50,196 bases of DNA from Acidobacteriota bacterium (GCA_029263315.1 JAJCXR010000030.1:1-50196), one strand, 5' to 3'; positions 1 to 9,366 are shown, counted from the stretch's first letter. Numbers and translations are program-made. The notes: generated from the letters alone by a model not told the origin.

Positions 1-60
1 GGTCGAAGAGGATGACGACGGCGCCGACGACGACGGTTCCGGCGGTGAGCAGAATCGGCC
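1..60. repeat. 60-bp exact copy of part of the RND permease gene
   Basis: Bases 1-60 are identical, over all 60 positions, to 352-411, which lie inside the 3' part of the RND permease gene. Identity stops abruptly at base 60, where a C-rich palindromic element begins. The copy has the same orientation as the gene. It may be the visible end of a longer duplicated or truncated RND gene extending left of the window, or an assembly artefact at a contig edge. The two cannot be separated here. Confidence 0.85.
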
Positions 61-100
61 CTCACCCCCTAACCCCCTCTCCCGAGGACGGGCGAGGGGG
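61..100. repeat. C-rich palindromic dispersed-repeat-like element
   Basis: A run of C-rich sequence ends in a hairpin: arm 73-83 (CCCCCTCTCCC) pairs with 90-100 (GGGCGAGGGGG) with one mismatch and a 6-nt loop. The form (ACCCCCT runs followed by CCCTC...GAGGG) resembles dispersed intergenic repeats seen in many high-GC genomes, though I cannot show a second copy inside this window. It abuts exactly the end of the duplicated RND segment. Confidence 0.5.
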
Positions 101-144
101 AACCGGATTCTCGGTGCCAGGCACCTGTTGGCAGCTATCTCCGG

Positions 145-231
145 CGTCCCGGAGGGACGAAACTTTTAGCGAGTGGTTTCAACCACTTGTTGGCTTCGAT
201 CATCAATGCTCACCAGAAACCCTAGGGTTTC
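145..231. terminator. Series of three hairpins after the RND operon
   Basis: Three perfect inverted repeats follow the permease gene: 145-159 (CGTCCC-GGA-GGGACG), 172-187 (AGTGGTT-TC-AACCACT) and 216-231 (GAAACCCTAGGGTTTC, a 16-bp palindrome that contains part of the permease stop codon). They are where transcripts from the minus-strand efflux operon should end. None has a clear U-tract on the minus strand, so they may be transcript-end stabilisers rather than intrinsic terminators. The rest of 61-229 shows no gene. Confidence 0.4.
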
Positions 232-3200
232 AAGGGTCGGTCTTGGTGTCCCTTTCGCTCAGGTAGTGGAGGACCGGAACCACCAGAAGGGTGAGCCCGG
301 TCGACACCAGAGCCCCGAACATCAGCGCGATGGCGAGGCCCTGGAAGATCGGGTCGAAGAGGATGACGACGGCGCCGACGACGACGGTTCCGGCGGTGAG
401 CAGAATCGGCCGCAGGCGGATGGCGCCGGCGGCGATCACCGCATCGGCCAGGGTCTCGCCGCTGCGCCGTGCCTGGTCGACAAAGTCGATCAGCAGCACC
501 GAGTTGCGCACCATGATGCCGGCGAGGGCGATGAATCCGATCATCGACGTGGCGGTGAAGAAGGCGTCGAGGGCGAGGTGGCCCGGCAGCACGCCGATCA
601 GGCCCAGGGGGATTGGCACCATCATCACGAGGGGGGTGCGGAAGGAGCCGAACCAGCCGATCAGCAGCACGTAGATCAAGACCAGCACGAGGCCGAAGGC
701 GGCCCCGAGGTCACGAAAGACCTCGTAGGTGATCTGCCACTCACCGTCCCATTTCATCGCCGCATGCTCGGTTTCTTCGGGCTCATGGCTGAACAGCGGC
801 TCGATGCCGAGGGCCTGGAGCTTCTCGCCCATGGCCAGGAGGGCATAGACCGGACTTTCGGAGGCGCCGGCGACATCGGCCATGACGTAGATCACCGGCC
901 GCAGATTCTTCCTCAAGCGGTTCGGCTGACGGGTCCGTTCGACCGTCCGTGTCAGCTCGGAGATGGGCACCGTGACGCCGGTCGATGAGAGGATGCGTAA
1001 ATTGGCCAGATCGAGGGCCGAGGAGCGATCTTGACGCGGTAGGCGCACTTCGATGGGCACCGCCTCGTCTTCGTGGTCGAGGTGGACAAATCCCGTCACC
1101 TCGCCGCTGACGGCGAGGCGTAAGGCGCGGGTCACTTGCGACGGCTGGACGCCGGCCAGGGCGGCCTTTTCGCGATCGACCTCGAAGGCGAGCTTCGGCT
1201 GGGGTGACTCGAGGCTCCAATCGATGTCGACCACGTCGTCGGTGGCGTGGAAGACCTCGAGCACCTGCTCGGCGGTGGCGCGGCGCTGGTCTGCGGTCGG
1301 GCCGTAGATCTCGGCCACCAGGGTCGAGAGCACTGGCGGCCCGGGCGGCACTTCGACAATCTTGACCGCCGCCCCGTGGCGGGCGGCGACTTCCTGGAGC
1401 GGAGCCCGCAGCGCCTTGGCGATGGAGTGGCTTTGCGCCGACCTCTGCTTCTTGTGCCGCAAATTGACTTGCAGGTCCGCCACGTGGCCACCGGATCGAA
1501 GATCATAATGACGCACCAAGCCGTTGAAGCTGATCGGCGCGGCGGTGCCGGCGTAGAGCTCGATGTCGGTCACTTCGGGGCGCTGCGCCAGCACCTCGCT
1601 GAGCTCGCGGGCCACCCCTGCCGTGCGCTCGAGGGGCGTCCCTTCGGGCATGTCGACGATGACCTGGAATTCGCTCTTGTTGTCGAAGGGCAGCATTTTG
1701 ACCTTCACCAGGCCAAGGGGCACCAGGGCCGCCGACAGGAGCAGGGCGACGCCCACCAGGCCGAGCATCAGCCACGCCCGTCGCGGCCGCTCGAGCATCG
1801 GTGTCAGCAGCCGTTGATAGAACCGATAGGTGCGGCTGTTGCGGTCGATGGTCTCGTCGTCGTGGATCTCTGGGTCGCCGCCCGGACGGCGCGGACGCAG
1901 CAGCCGGTAGGCGAACCACGGCGTGACGATGAGGGCTACGAAGAGGGAAAAGCCCATGGCGAGGGAGGCGCCGGTGGGCATCGGTTCCATGTAGGGGCCC
2001 ATCAGGCCGCGCACGAAGGCCATCGGCAGCACCGAGACGATCACCGTCAGGGTGGCCAGGATGGTGGGGTTGCCGACCTCGTTGACCGCGTGCACGGCGG
2101 CCCGGCGCAGGGAGGCGAGATCCCGCGAGCCCCGATGGCGCGCCAGGTGGCGGACGATGTTCTCGACCACGATGATCGAGTCGTCGACGACGATGCCGGT
2201 CACGAAGATCAGTGCGAAGAGGGTGACCCGGTTGAGGGTATAGCCGAATATGTAATAAACGAAGAGGGTGAGGGCGAAGGACACCGGTACCGAGATGAAA
2301 ACCACCAGGGCGCCACGCCAGCCGAGGGCGAGGCCGATCAGCAGGGACACTGAGAGGATGGCGAGCACCAGGTGCTGCAGCAGCTCGCTGGCTTTCTCGT
2401 CGGCGGTGGTGCCGTAGTCGCGGGTGACGGTGAGCGAGACGTCTTTGGGGATCAGCGTCGGCCGCAGGCTCTCCGCGGTTTCGCGGGCCCGGCGGCCCAC
2501 CTCCGCGGCATCCGCCCCGCGCCGTTTGGCCAACTGCAGGGTGACCGCCTGGTGGAAGGCTGAAGCTCCCTCCGGATGACCGGCCGCAGTGCGTAGCAGC
2601 ACGAGGTCTTGGGCTTCGCCGGGACCGTCGGAGACCGTGGCCACCTGACGGAGGTAGACGGGTTTGCCGTCGGAGACGCCAACGACCAAGTCCTCGAAGT
2701 CTTCGATGCTCTCGATCAAGGCGCCGGTCTCGACCAAGATCTCCCGGTCGCCTTGGGTGAAGCTGCCGGCGACGAGACCGGCGTTTTGCCCCCGCAGCAG
2801 ATCGGCGACGCGGCCGGCGTCGAGGCCCGCGGCGGCCAGGGCCCCGGCGTCGAGCTCGAGGCGCAGGGTTCTGCGGCTGCCACCGATCAGGGTCACCTCG
2901 GCAACGTCCTCGAGGGCCACCAGGCGGCGGCGCAGCTCGCCGGCCATGCGTCGCAGCTGGTAGGCGTCGTAGCGCTGGCTCGACAAGGTGAGGGCGAGGA
3001 TCGGCACATCGTCGATGCTGCGCACCTTGACGAGCGGGGGCGTTGCCCCGGGCGGAGCTTGATCGAGACCGGAGGCCAGCTTGTCGTAGACCTTGACCAG
3101 GCTGCGCTCGATATCTTCGCCGACCTCGAAGCGCACGGTGATCATCGCGCCACCGGGCATCGAGGCCGAATAGAGATACTCGACGCCGGGGATCTGCCAC

Positions 3201-3499
3201 AGACGCCGTTCGAGCGGCGCGGTGATGCGTAGCTCGACCTCCTCCGGCGACGACCCGGGAAGGCCGATCTGAACGTCGACCATGGGCACGACGATCTGCG
3301 GCTCCTCTTCCCGCGGCGTCTCGGAGACGGCGATGAAACCGAGGCCCAGGGCCACCAGCACGATGAGGGGTGTCAGCTTGGAGTCGATGAAGGCGCCTGC
3401 CAGTCGGCCCGCCGGGCCGAGGCGTGGGCCATCTGCCGGCATGCCTGCCGGGACTCCCGTCGGCTCGCCCGCCGGCCGCCGGTCGCTCTCGGTGCTCAC
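230..3499 (-). CDS. Efflux RND transporter permease (AcrB/MexB-like)
   Basis: About 1089 residues, the usual size of an RND inner-membrane proton/drug antiporter. An N-terminal membrane helix comes first (LIVLVALGLGFIAVSETP, near residue 40). Then come the periplasmic porter region (APLERRLWQIPGVEYLYSAS), a block of helices carrying the family-typical VTGIVVDDSIIVVENIVRH segment, a second periplasmic half and C-terminal helices (IMVRNSVLLIDFVDQA). The acidic pair in the helix-4 segment is the expected proton relay. I chose the GTG at 3499 because it overlaps the adaptor stop as GTGA and follows GGAGG; the open frame upstream lies inside the adaptor gene. Substrate cannot be read from sequence: it looks like the HAE/hydrophobic-compound type rather than the metal type. 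It is the last gene of the operon, and its 3' part has an exact 60-bp copy at 1-60. Confidence 0.95.
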   Translation of the reverse strand: MSTESDRRPAGEPTGVPAGMPADGPRLGPAGRLAGAFIDSKLTPLIVLVALGLGFIAVSETPREEEPQIVVPMVDVQIGLPGSSPEEVELRITAPLERRLWQIPGVEYLYSASMPGGAMITVRFEVGEDIERSLVKVYDKLASGLDQAPPGATPPLVKVRSIDDVPILALTLSSQRYDAYQLRRMAGELRRRLVALEDVAEVTLIGGSRRTLRLELDAGALAAAGLDAGRVADLLRGQNAGLVAGSFTQGDREILVETGALIESIEDFEDLVVGVSDGKPVYLRQVATVSDGPGEAQDLVLLRTAAGHPEGASAFHQAVTLQLAKRRGADAAEVGRRARETAESLRPTLIPKDVSLTVTRDYGTTADEKASELLQHLVLAILSVSLLIGLALGWRGALVVFISVPVSFALTLFVYYIFGYTLNRVTLFALIFVTGIVVDDSIIVVENIVRHLARHRGSRDLASLRRAAVHAVNEVGNPTILATLTVIVSVLPMAFVRGLMGPYMEPMPTGASLAMGFSLFVALIVTPWFAYRLLRPRRPGGDPEIHDDETIDRNSRTYRFYQRLLTPMLERPRRAWLMLGLVGVALLLSAALVPLGLVKVKMLPFDNKSEFQVIVDMPEGTPLERTAGVARELSEVLAQRPEVTDIELYAGTAAPISFNGLVRHYDLRSGGHVADLQVNLRHKKQRSAQSHSIAKALRAPLQEVAARHGAAVKIVEVPPGPPVLSTLVAEIYGPTADQRRATAEQVLEVFHATDDVVDIDWSLESPQPKLAFEVDREKAALAGVQPSQVTRALRLAVSGEVTGFVHLDHEDEAVPIEVRLPRQDRSSALDLANLRILSSTGVTVPISELTRTVERTRQPNRLRKNLRPVIYVMADVAGASESPVYALLAMGEKLQALGIEPLFSHEPEETEHAAMKWDGEWQITYEVFRDLGAAFGLVLVLIYVLLIGWFGSFRTPLVMMVPIPLGLIGVLPGHLALDAFFTATSMIGFIALAGIMVRNSVLLIDFVDQARRSGETLADAVIAAGAIRLRPILLTAGTVVVGAVVILFDPIFQGLAIALMFGALVSTGLTLLVVPVLHYLSERDTKTDP

Positions 3500-4764
3500 G
3501 ATGCTGCCTCCTCCGCAGCGCCGGAACCCACCGCGGGCGGCGGCGCGGTGACGGCGCGATAGGGGGCACCGTCGAAGAGCTCGGCGGAGGGGCTGAGCAC
3601 GTAGGCTTCCCCCGGCTCGAGCCCTGAAAGGACGCGGATGCGGGCGGCGCCGGGCCGATCCTCGAGCCGGCCTCCGGTCTTGATCCAGCGCAGCTCGAGG
3701 TGACCGTCGTCGGCGACGTAAACGCCTTCGAGCTGGCCGTTGCGCACCACGGCGGCGGCGTCGATGAGGACGGGTGCGGCGTCGCCGAGCTCTTGGGTCG
3801 CCTCCAGACGCCATGCGACGCGAGCGAACATGCCCGGGCGCAGGTCGCCGTCGGGGTTGTCCAGCTCCGCCTTGAGGGTGAAGGTCCGGCTTCTGCGATC
3901 ACCCGAAGGCACCATAAGCAGAACCTCGGTGTCGATCTGCCGCCCGGCCACCGAGACGTTTAGCGCGTCCCCCACCGACACCTCGGCGAGCTGGCTCTCG
4001 GAGACCTCGGCGGAAACCTCCAGGGTGCGCAGGTCCTCGATCTCGAAAGCCGGCGCCCCGGGGCTGGCCATGTCTCCAGCGTGCAGATACTTGGCGATGA
4101 CCCAACCGTCGATGGGGCTGCGGATGTCGGTGTGCTCGAGGCTCACCCGGGCCGCCTCGAGGTTGGCCAACGCCCCGTCGACCTCGGCGGCGGCGGTGCG
4201 GAAGCGAGCCGTGGCGTCCTCGAGGTTTTTGTCGGTGACCGAACCCCGCCCGTGTAGATCGACCATCCTCTGATGGTGCACTGTGGCGTTCTCGAGCTGC
4301 GCCTCGGCCATGGTGACGGCCGCCTCCGCCTGGCGAATCGCCGCTTGCAAATCGCGACTTTCCAGGCGGGCCAGCAACTGACCGCTGCGCACCGCCTGCC
4401 CCTCGGTGACGGGAGCCACCTCGACCCGGCCGAAGATCTTGGTGCCGGGGGTGGAGCGATTCAAGGCGCGTAGGGAGCCGGTGGCGGAACCCATGGCTTC
4501 GAACGACGCCCGCTCGGCGGTCGAAAGCACGACCTCGAAGGGGCCGCCAGCGGACCCCGCGGCGGCCTCCGCAAGATCGCTCCCGTGACCCTGGGAACCG
4601 CCGCCGCACGATGCCGTCATCAAGGCGACGAGCAGCACGCCGGCCAGCCAAGCGCTGGGCAGCACCGCATCGGGCGGCCATGCGCTGGGCGATGTCTGCG
4701 ACCGGGACGTTCCCTTGCTCAGCCTGCGGCCGCCGATGATGTGGCTCCTCGGGGTGACTTTCAT
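3496..4764 (-). CDS. RND efflux periplasmic adaptor (HlyD/MFP family)
   Basis: 422 residues. A cationic N-terminus and hydrophobic stretch (AWLAGVLLVALMTASC, ending near residue 53) look like a lipoprotein signal with a weak lipobox. The mature part has the membrane-fusion-protein order: a barrel-sandwich half (TEGQAVRSGQLLARLESRDL), a helical hairpin rich in Ala/Glu (about residues 135-190), the second lipoyl half (IRSPIDGWVIAKYLHAGD) and a beta-barrel. It should bridge the permease and the TolC-like channel across the periplasm. Its ATG shares one base with the outer-membrane gene's TAA (TAATG), and its TGA overlaps the permease GTG, so the three genes are translationally coupled. The family assignment is secure; the substrate is unknown. 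Confidence 0.94.
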   Translation of the reverse strand: MKVTPRSHIIGGRRLSKGTSRSQTSPSAWPPDAVLPSAWLAGVLLVALMTASCGGGSQGHGSDLAEAAAGSAGGPFEVVLSTAERASFEAMGSATGSLRALNRSTPGTKIFGRVEVAPVTEGQAVRSGQLLARLESRDLQAAIRQAEAAVTMAEAQLENATVHHQRMVDLHGRGSVTDKNLEDATARFRTAAAEVDGALANLEAARVSLEHTDIRSPIDGWVIAKYLHAGDMASPGAPAFEIEDLRTLEVSAEVSESQLAEVSVGDALNVSVAGRQIDTEVLLMVPSGDRRSRTFTLKAELDNPDGDLRPGMFARVAWRLEATQELGDAAPVLIDAAAVVRNGQLEGVYVADDGHLELRWIKTGGRLEDRPGAARIRVLSGLEPGEAYVLSPSAELFDGAPYRAVTAPPPAVGSGAAEEAAS

Positions 4765-6170
4765 TAGAGATCTCCGATAGCGAGTGAGAGTGCGATGTGC
4801 GCTAGCGTCGAATCGCGCTCGGCAGCGATCAGCCGCACTTCGGAATGCGCCAGCGCCGTCTGGGCGTCGAGCAGGTCGACGAGGGGCGTGATGCCGTTTT
4901 TGTAGCGATCCTCGACGATCTCGAGACTGCGACGCGCCAAACGGAGGCCCTTCTCGGCCAAGGTCACCCGCTGCTGGGCGGTTTGCCGCCCGTAGAAGGC
5001 GCGGCGGACTTCGAGCTCGACGCCGTCCTCGAGGCGCTCGACCTCGGCGAGAGCCCGGCGGCTCTCCGCTTCCCCGCGGCGCTGCTGGGCCCGACGTTCG
5101 CCGCCGTCGAACAGCGGCACTTTGAAACCCAGCATCAAGGTCCCGTGGGTGCCCTCGGTACCGAAGAAGTCAGGGTCGTGGGCCTCGAGGCTGGCCTCGA
5201 ATCCGAGGCTGGGCCGCGACAGCGCGTTGGTCAGCCGTGCCTTGGCCAAGGCGGCCTGGTGCAACCGGCGGAAGGCGACCAGGTCTGGACGGCCGTCGAG
5301 GGCCCGGCGCACCAGCGCATCGAGATCCGCTACGCTCTGGGAATCCCCGTCGAGGGCGGTCAAGACGTCGTTGCCGAGATCCGGATCGACCTGCAACTCT
5401 TCGCCGGCGGCACGTCCGATCATCAGGTTCAAGGTGGCGAAGGCGATCTGCCGGGTGGCCAGGGCTTGCAACAGGGCCTCTCGTCGCTCGCTCTCTCGAA
5501 CCTCGGCGAGAAGCGGGTCCGACTCGACGGCCAAGCCGCCCTCGAAGAGCGAAGTGGCGAGCTCCACATGGGCGGTGGCCGTATCGAGGGCCCGCTGCGC
5601 CGCCTCGAGGCTGCGGGCCGCCACCATCGAGTCAGCATAGGCGGCTGTGACGCGGCGCACGAGACGCTGGCGGGCCGCTTCATGGAGTCCTTCGTAGCCC
5701 TCCGCAGCGAAGCTCGCAGCGTCGATTCCATGGCGGATACGGCCGCCGGACCACACCGGCTGGCGCGCCGTCACGCGGGCCGAGAAGTCGTCGTGGGCGG
5801 ACGGCGAATTGAGCTGATCGAGGGCGAAGTCGCCGGCCGTGAAGCTCTCTTGCAGCAGCTTTTGGCTAAACACCGCGACGGGATTGTCGGTGCGCATCAC
5901 GCCGGCCTCGAGATCGAGCCGGGGCTGGCGCAAGCTGCGGGCGGCCGTCACGTCGGCCTGGGCGGCGTCGAGCTCCGCTTGGGCGGCTGCCAGCTGCGAG
6001 TCGGCGTCCATCGCCAGCTCGATCGCCCGCTCGAGGCTGAGCCTTTCCGCCTGGGCGCTCGGGCCGGTCAAGTGCAACGCCAGCAGAGCGACGACGACCG
6101 CCGTCGTCCCCCGCGGGATTCGATGGGTCAAGGTCTTTCGAGATGCCAAGGTCTGGAGTGCCAATTTCAT
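4764..6170 (-). CDS. TolC family outer-membrane efflux protein
   Basis: 468 residues from the ATG at 6170. A signal peptide (TAVVVALLALHLTGPSAQA) is followed by the duplicated outer-membrane-efflux repeat: long amphipathic helices rich in Ala, Glu and Arg (SLERAIELAMDADSQLAAAQ, and near the C-terminus RRSLEIVEDRYKNGITPLVD, a typical TolC-family segment). It should form the trimeric channel of the efflux pump. An upstream in-frame extension reaching 6581 contains no signal-like sequence and overlaps the divergent gene, so the ATG directly before the signal peptide is preferred although no strong Shine-Dalgarno is visible. First gene of the three-gene operon. Confidence 0.93.
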   Translation of the reverse strand: MKLALQTLASRKTLTHRIPRGTTAVVVALLALHLTGPSAQAERLSLERAIELAMDADSQLAAAQAELDAAQADVTAARSLRQPRLDLEAGVMRTDNPVAVFSQKLLQESFTAGDFALDQLNSPSAHDDFSARVTARQPVWSGGRIRHGIDAASFAAEGYEGLHEAARQRLVRRVTAAYADSMVAARSLEAAQRALDTATAHVELATSLFEGGLAVESDPLLAEVRESERREALLQALATRQIAFATLNLMIGRAAGEELQVDPDLGNDVLTALDGDSQSVADLDALVRRALDGRPDLVAFRRLHQAALAKARLTNALSRPSLGFEASLEAHDPDFFGTEGTHGTLMLGFKVPLFDGGERRAQQRRGEAESRRALAEVERLEDGVELEVRRAFYGRQTAQQRVTLAEKGLRLARRSLEIVEDRYKNGITPLVDLLDAQTALAHSEVRLIAAERDSTLAHIALSLAIGDL

Positions 6171-6520
6171 GATCCGATGGTGAAAGCGCAGTTTTTGTTG
6201 TCGATCATCAGCGTGCCGTCTTCCGGAGCGACATAACAAGAGCGACGTCTCGAGAGCGACGTCTGAATGCCTCCTTGCACAAAAAGCCAAGCCGATCGCC
6301 CTACAAGGCCAACGGCCGCCTGAGTTGTGTCGCCTCAAACTGTGAGAGACACGGAGGCACGAGAAGGTTCCGGTCCTCGGACGATCCTTCTCAAAAAACC
6401 CGAGGATAGGCGGTGAGCTCTTGACGTTGCCCCAGTTTACACCTCTGGGGACGCCGGCCGATCGACCTGCATCTACTGTTGGCGGTTGACTCACAGCACC
6501 GGCGGCCATACATTGCTCCA
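6171..6520. promoter_or_regulatory. Divergent promoter region with a direct repeat
   Basis: About 350 bp separate the minus-strand efflux operon from the plus-strand sulfatase-fold gene. AGCGACGTCT occurs at 6241-6250 and again at 6255-6264 (14-bp period, on one face of about 1.3 helical turns), with a related AGCGACAT just before. These repeats lie about 70-95 bp upstream of the efflux start and could be regulator half-sites. No regulator gene is adjacent. I find no convincing -35/-10 pair. Confidence 0.3.
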
Positions 6521-7942
6521 ATGCTCTGCTCAAATCGACGGACCGATGGGTGCCCCTATGCCAGGTCCGCGACCGTGGCATTCCATGTTGGTTGGCGCCA
6601 AAAACTTGCTGTTGCCCTTGCCGCGCTGGCCGCAGCCTGCTGCGCAGCCTGTGGTGCCGCGCCGAGCGCTGAGCCCATGCTCCCGGCGCCGGTGGTGATT
6701 TTTGATCTCGACACCCTGCGCGCTGACCATCTCGGCTGCTATGGCTACGGGCGGCCGACCAGCCCGCGCATCGACGCCTTGGCCGCGGAGTCCTACCGTT
6801 TCCAATGGGCTTTCAGCCAAGCGCCGGACACCGGGCCCTCGCAGAGCTCCATCTTCACCGGGCTCTATCCGAGCAGCCATGGGTTGAAATTCAACAGCGC
6901 CAAGCTGCCCGACTCGGTGACCACCTTGGCGGAGGTCTTCTCCGATGCCGGCTACCGCACCGCGGCCTTTGTCGACGGCGGATTCATGCTGCCGGAATTT
7001 GGCATCGATCAGGGGTTTGAGCTCTATGAGGCCTCCGATTGGAATGGTTTGGATACGATCGGCCCGCGGGTCCTCGACTGGCTCGACGCTCACCATGAAG
7101 AGGACTTCCTCCTGCTCATCCACTCCTATGACGTGCATGCGGACTATGAGTCGCCAGAGCCCTTCAGGTCACTTTTTACCAGCGGCATGACCCCGACGCC
7201 CGGCTTCAAGCCGAATGTCAAGCAGCTCGAAGTCATCCGGCGCTCAAAATGGAGTGATCAACCCCTCCAACTGAACGATGCCGATCTGGAATTCGCTAAA
7301 GCGCGCTACGATGGCGGGATTCGTTTTGCCGATTATTGGCTCGGCCGAATCCTCGATCACATGCGGGCCCTCGGACTGGATCGTCGCGCCACCATCGTGC
7401 TGCTGTCCGACCACGGTGAAGAGTTTCAAGAGCACGGCAGCGTGCAGCATGATCGCCTCTACGCGCCGGTCACTCACATCCCGTTGCTGATCCGGCCTCC
7501 GGGAGGCATCATCCCCTCGGTGATCACCTCCGTGGTGCAAGGCATGGACGTCATGCCGACGCTGGTGGAAGGCGCCGGTCTGCCGTTGCCGCCAAATCTC
7601 CAAGGCCACAGCCTGTTGCCGTTGATGCGTGGTGAGAGCGTCCCCGAGCGCCCTGCCTTCTCAGAGTCACCGTATTTCGGACACCGCCGTGGGATCTTCT
7701 TGGGCGAGCATCATTTGCTCGGGGCGCTGGAAAACGAGGCGCTCGAGCTCTTCGAATTCCGCCGCGACCCCCTCGAGCTGCGCAACGTCGTGGCCGAGCA
7801 GCCGGAGGTTGCGGCGCGTCTGCGATCCCTCGCCAAGCAGTGGCAGGACTCCCTCGATCGTCGCGGCACCCCGGACATCGAGACCCCTGAGCTGGACGAG
7901 GATACGGTGAAGAGCCTGGAGGCGTTGGGATATCTGAATTGA
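6521..7942 (+). CDS. Sulfatase-fold hydrolase/transferase, probable lipoprotein
   Basis: Alkaline-phosphatase superfamily, sulfatase branch (PF00884-type). After an N-terminal export signal (QKLAVALAALAAACCAAC) comes the metal-binding start VVIFDLDTLRADHLGCYGY, then TGPSQSSIFTGLYPSSHG, and later LSDHGEEFQEHG, the conserved metal-binding DHG segment. In true sulfatases the second motif begins C/S-x-P-x-R, and the Cys/Ser becomes formylglycine. Here it reads T-G-P-S-Q, so neither the formylglycine residue nor the Arg is present. A Thr nucleophile, as in phosphoethanolamine transferases, is conceivable. The start is uncertain: ATG at 6521 is used, TTG at 6479 and GTGs at 6575 and 6587 are also in frame, and the later ones would put the signal peptide right at the N-terminus. 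Function in cell-surface polymer modification is inference. Confidence 0.85.
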   Translation: MLCSNRRTDGCPYARSATVAFHVGWRQKLAVALAALAAACCAACGAAPSAEPMLPAPVVIFDLDTLRADHLGCYGYGRPTSPRIDALAAESYRFQWAFSQAPDTGPSQSSIFTGLYPSSHGLKFNSAKLPDSVTTLAEVFSDAGYRTAAFVDGGFMLPEFGIDQGFELYEASDWNGLDTIGPRVLDWLDAHHEEDFLLLIHSYDVHADYESPEPFRSLFTSGMTPTPGFKPNVKQLEVIRRSKWSDQPLQLNDADLEFAKARYDGGIRFADYWLGRILDHMRALGLDRRATIVLLSDHGEEFQEHGSVQHDRLYAPVTHIPLLIRPPGGIIPSVITSVVQGMDVMPTLVEGAGLPLPPNLQGHSLLPLMRGESVPERPAFSESPYFGHRRGIFLGEHHLLGALENEALELFEFRRDPLELRNVVAEQPEVAARLRSLAKQWQDSLDRRGTPDIETPELDEDTVKSLEALGYLN

Positions 7943-7950
7943 TCTTGAAC

Positions 7951-9366
7951 CTACAGGCTGCCGAGCTCGGTCGCCTCGAGAGGCAAGCGAACCACAAACT
8001 CGGTGCGTCCCGGCTCGGACTCGACGCTGAGGTCTCCTTCGTGTTGCTGCACGATGTGGCGGGCGATATCCAACCCCAGACCGGTACCTTGGCCAACGCC
8101 CTTGGTGGTGAAAAAGGGGTCGAAGATCTGCTCCTTTAATTCGGGATCGATGCCGCCACCGTCATCGATCACCCGTACGTAGGCGGAGATGGCGTCGTGC
8201 TCGGTGCGGAGTTGCAAGCGGCCTCCCGTCTCCATGGCGTCGATGGCGTTGTCCACCAAATTGGTCCACACTTGATTGAGATCGCTCACCTGCATGGGCA
8301 CCTTCGGCAGGGTGAGATCGAAGTGACGTTCCAGCCGGATGTCCTGCCGCGTCAGTTTGTGCTTCATCAAGGTGAGGGTGGATTCCAAACCTCGATGGAT
8401 ATCCGCCGGGGCCCTGTCGGGTGTTCGATCCATGTGGGAGTACGTTTTGATCGACGCCACGAGCTCGGAGATGTGGCCTGAGGCGGCTTTGACTTGGCTG
8501 AGCAGCTGCCGGACCGCCAAGCCGTTGCCAACCCATGCCAAGACATCCGCCGTGGCCTCCCCGGGCAATGGGCGACAGGCTTCTTGCAAGGCCTCCAGAT
8601 CGATCCCGGCGTCGACAAAGGCTTCCGCCAATCCCCAAGCGTCTTCAATGCCTAGGTCGTCGAGCCATTCCCCCAGCTGTTCCTCGCGGTCGCCCCGTTC
8701 GAGCACCGAAAGCTCATCTCCCCGGCCGGGCTCGCCCAACTCCTGCAGGGCGGCGGACGACTGCAGGAGCTCAGCGTCTAGCCCATGCAGGGCGATGCGC
8801 GATATCAACCGGTTGGAAAGTTGGAGACGTTTTGCCAGCTGGTCCGCAGCCCTCTGCACGGCGGCGGCCGGATTGTTGAGCTCGTGGGCGAGACCGGCCG
8901 AGAGCTTGCCCAAGGCCATCATTTTGGCCCGCTGATCCGCCACCCGTGTATTGTCGCGCACCCGGTCGGAAAGCAAGGCGACAAGGCGATACCCGAGCTC
9001 CGGGATCTCACCCAGCATGTCCGGAAAGTCGTCCTTGGCGATCCGCAGCACCCGCGTCGGCTCCGTGGCGTACGTCTTGCCCTTGAATTCTGTCATGCGG
9101 GAGTAGGGCAGCATGCCGATCACTCCGTTGCGCGCCGAGGCGTCGACCCGCACCGTCTGTCCCGCCATGTCGAAGAACATCTGAACGGTGCCGCTCAAGA
9201 CCACGAACATGGCGTCGGCGGGTGTCCCCTCCGTCCACAGGGAGTCACCTGGCTGTAGCTCGCAGCATGTCGAGTGCTGCAATAGCCAGGTCAACTGATC
9301 TTGCTCCAGATCTTCAAAGACCTGATTTTTGGCCAGGTCGTCGTAACATAGGTTCGAGGCATGCAT
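7951..9366 (-). CDS. Sensor histidine kinase with N-terminal cNMP-binding domain
   Basis: 471 residues and no membrane segment. Residues about 15-125 form a cyclic-nucleotide-binding-like domain (LQPGDSLWTEGTPADAMFVV, then SGTVQMFF). The HisKA helix carries the phosphorylation site His161 (GKLSAGLAHELNNPAAAV), and the C-terminal HATPase has the N box (WTNLVDNAIDAM), the G1 box (DDGGGIDPEL) and the G2 box (GTGLGLDIARHIV). ATG at 9366 follows GGAG. It is divergent, across 111 bp, from a gene that begins with a receiver domain, so that protein is its probable partner. The conserved cNMP-binding Arg cannot be confirmed by eye, so the ligand is unknown. Confidence 0.92.
   Translation of the reverse strand: MHASNLCYDDLAKNQVFEDLEQDQLTWLLQHSTCCELQPGDSLWTEGTPADAMFVVLSGTVQMFFDMAGQTVRVDASARNGVIGMLPYSRMTEFKGKTYATEPTRVLRIAKDDFPDMLGEIPELGYRLVALLSDRVRDNTRVADQRAKMMALGKLSAGLAHELNNPAAAVQRAADQLAKRLQLSNRLISRIALHGLDAELLQSSAALQELGEPGRGDELSVLERGDREEQLGEWLDDLGIEDAWGLAEAFVDAGIDLEALQEACRPLPGEATADVLAWVGNGLAVRQLLSQVKAASGHISELVASIKTYSHMDRTPDRAPADIHRGLESTLTLMKHKLTRQDIRLERHFDLTLPKVPMQVSDLNQVWTNLVDNAIDAMETGGRLQLRTEHDAISAYVRVIDDGGGIDPELKEQIFDPFFTTKGVGQGTGLGLDIARHIVQQHEGDLSVESEPGRTEFVVRLPLEATELGSL

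Noticed and set aside
173..988. Long plus-strand open frame opposite the RND gene
   Set aside because: Asp/Gly/His/Gln-rich antisense translation typical of the shadow of a high-GC gene; the minus-strand frame has clear RND motifs.
1247..2353. 368-codon plus-strand open frame
   Set aside because: Shadow of the RND permease; composition is not protein-like and no motif is present.
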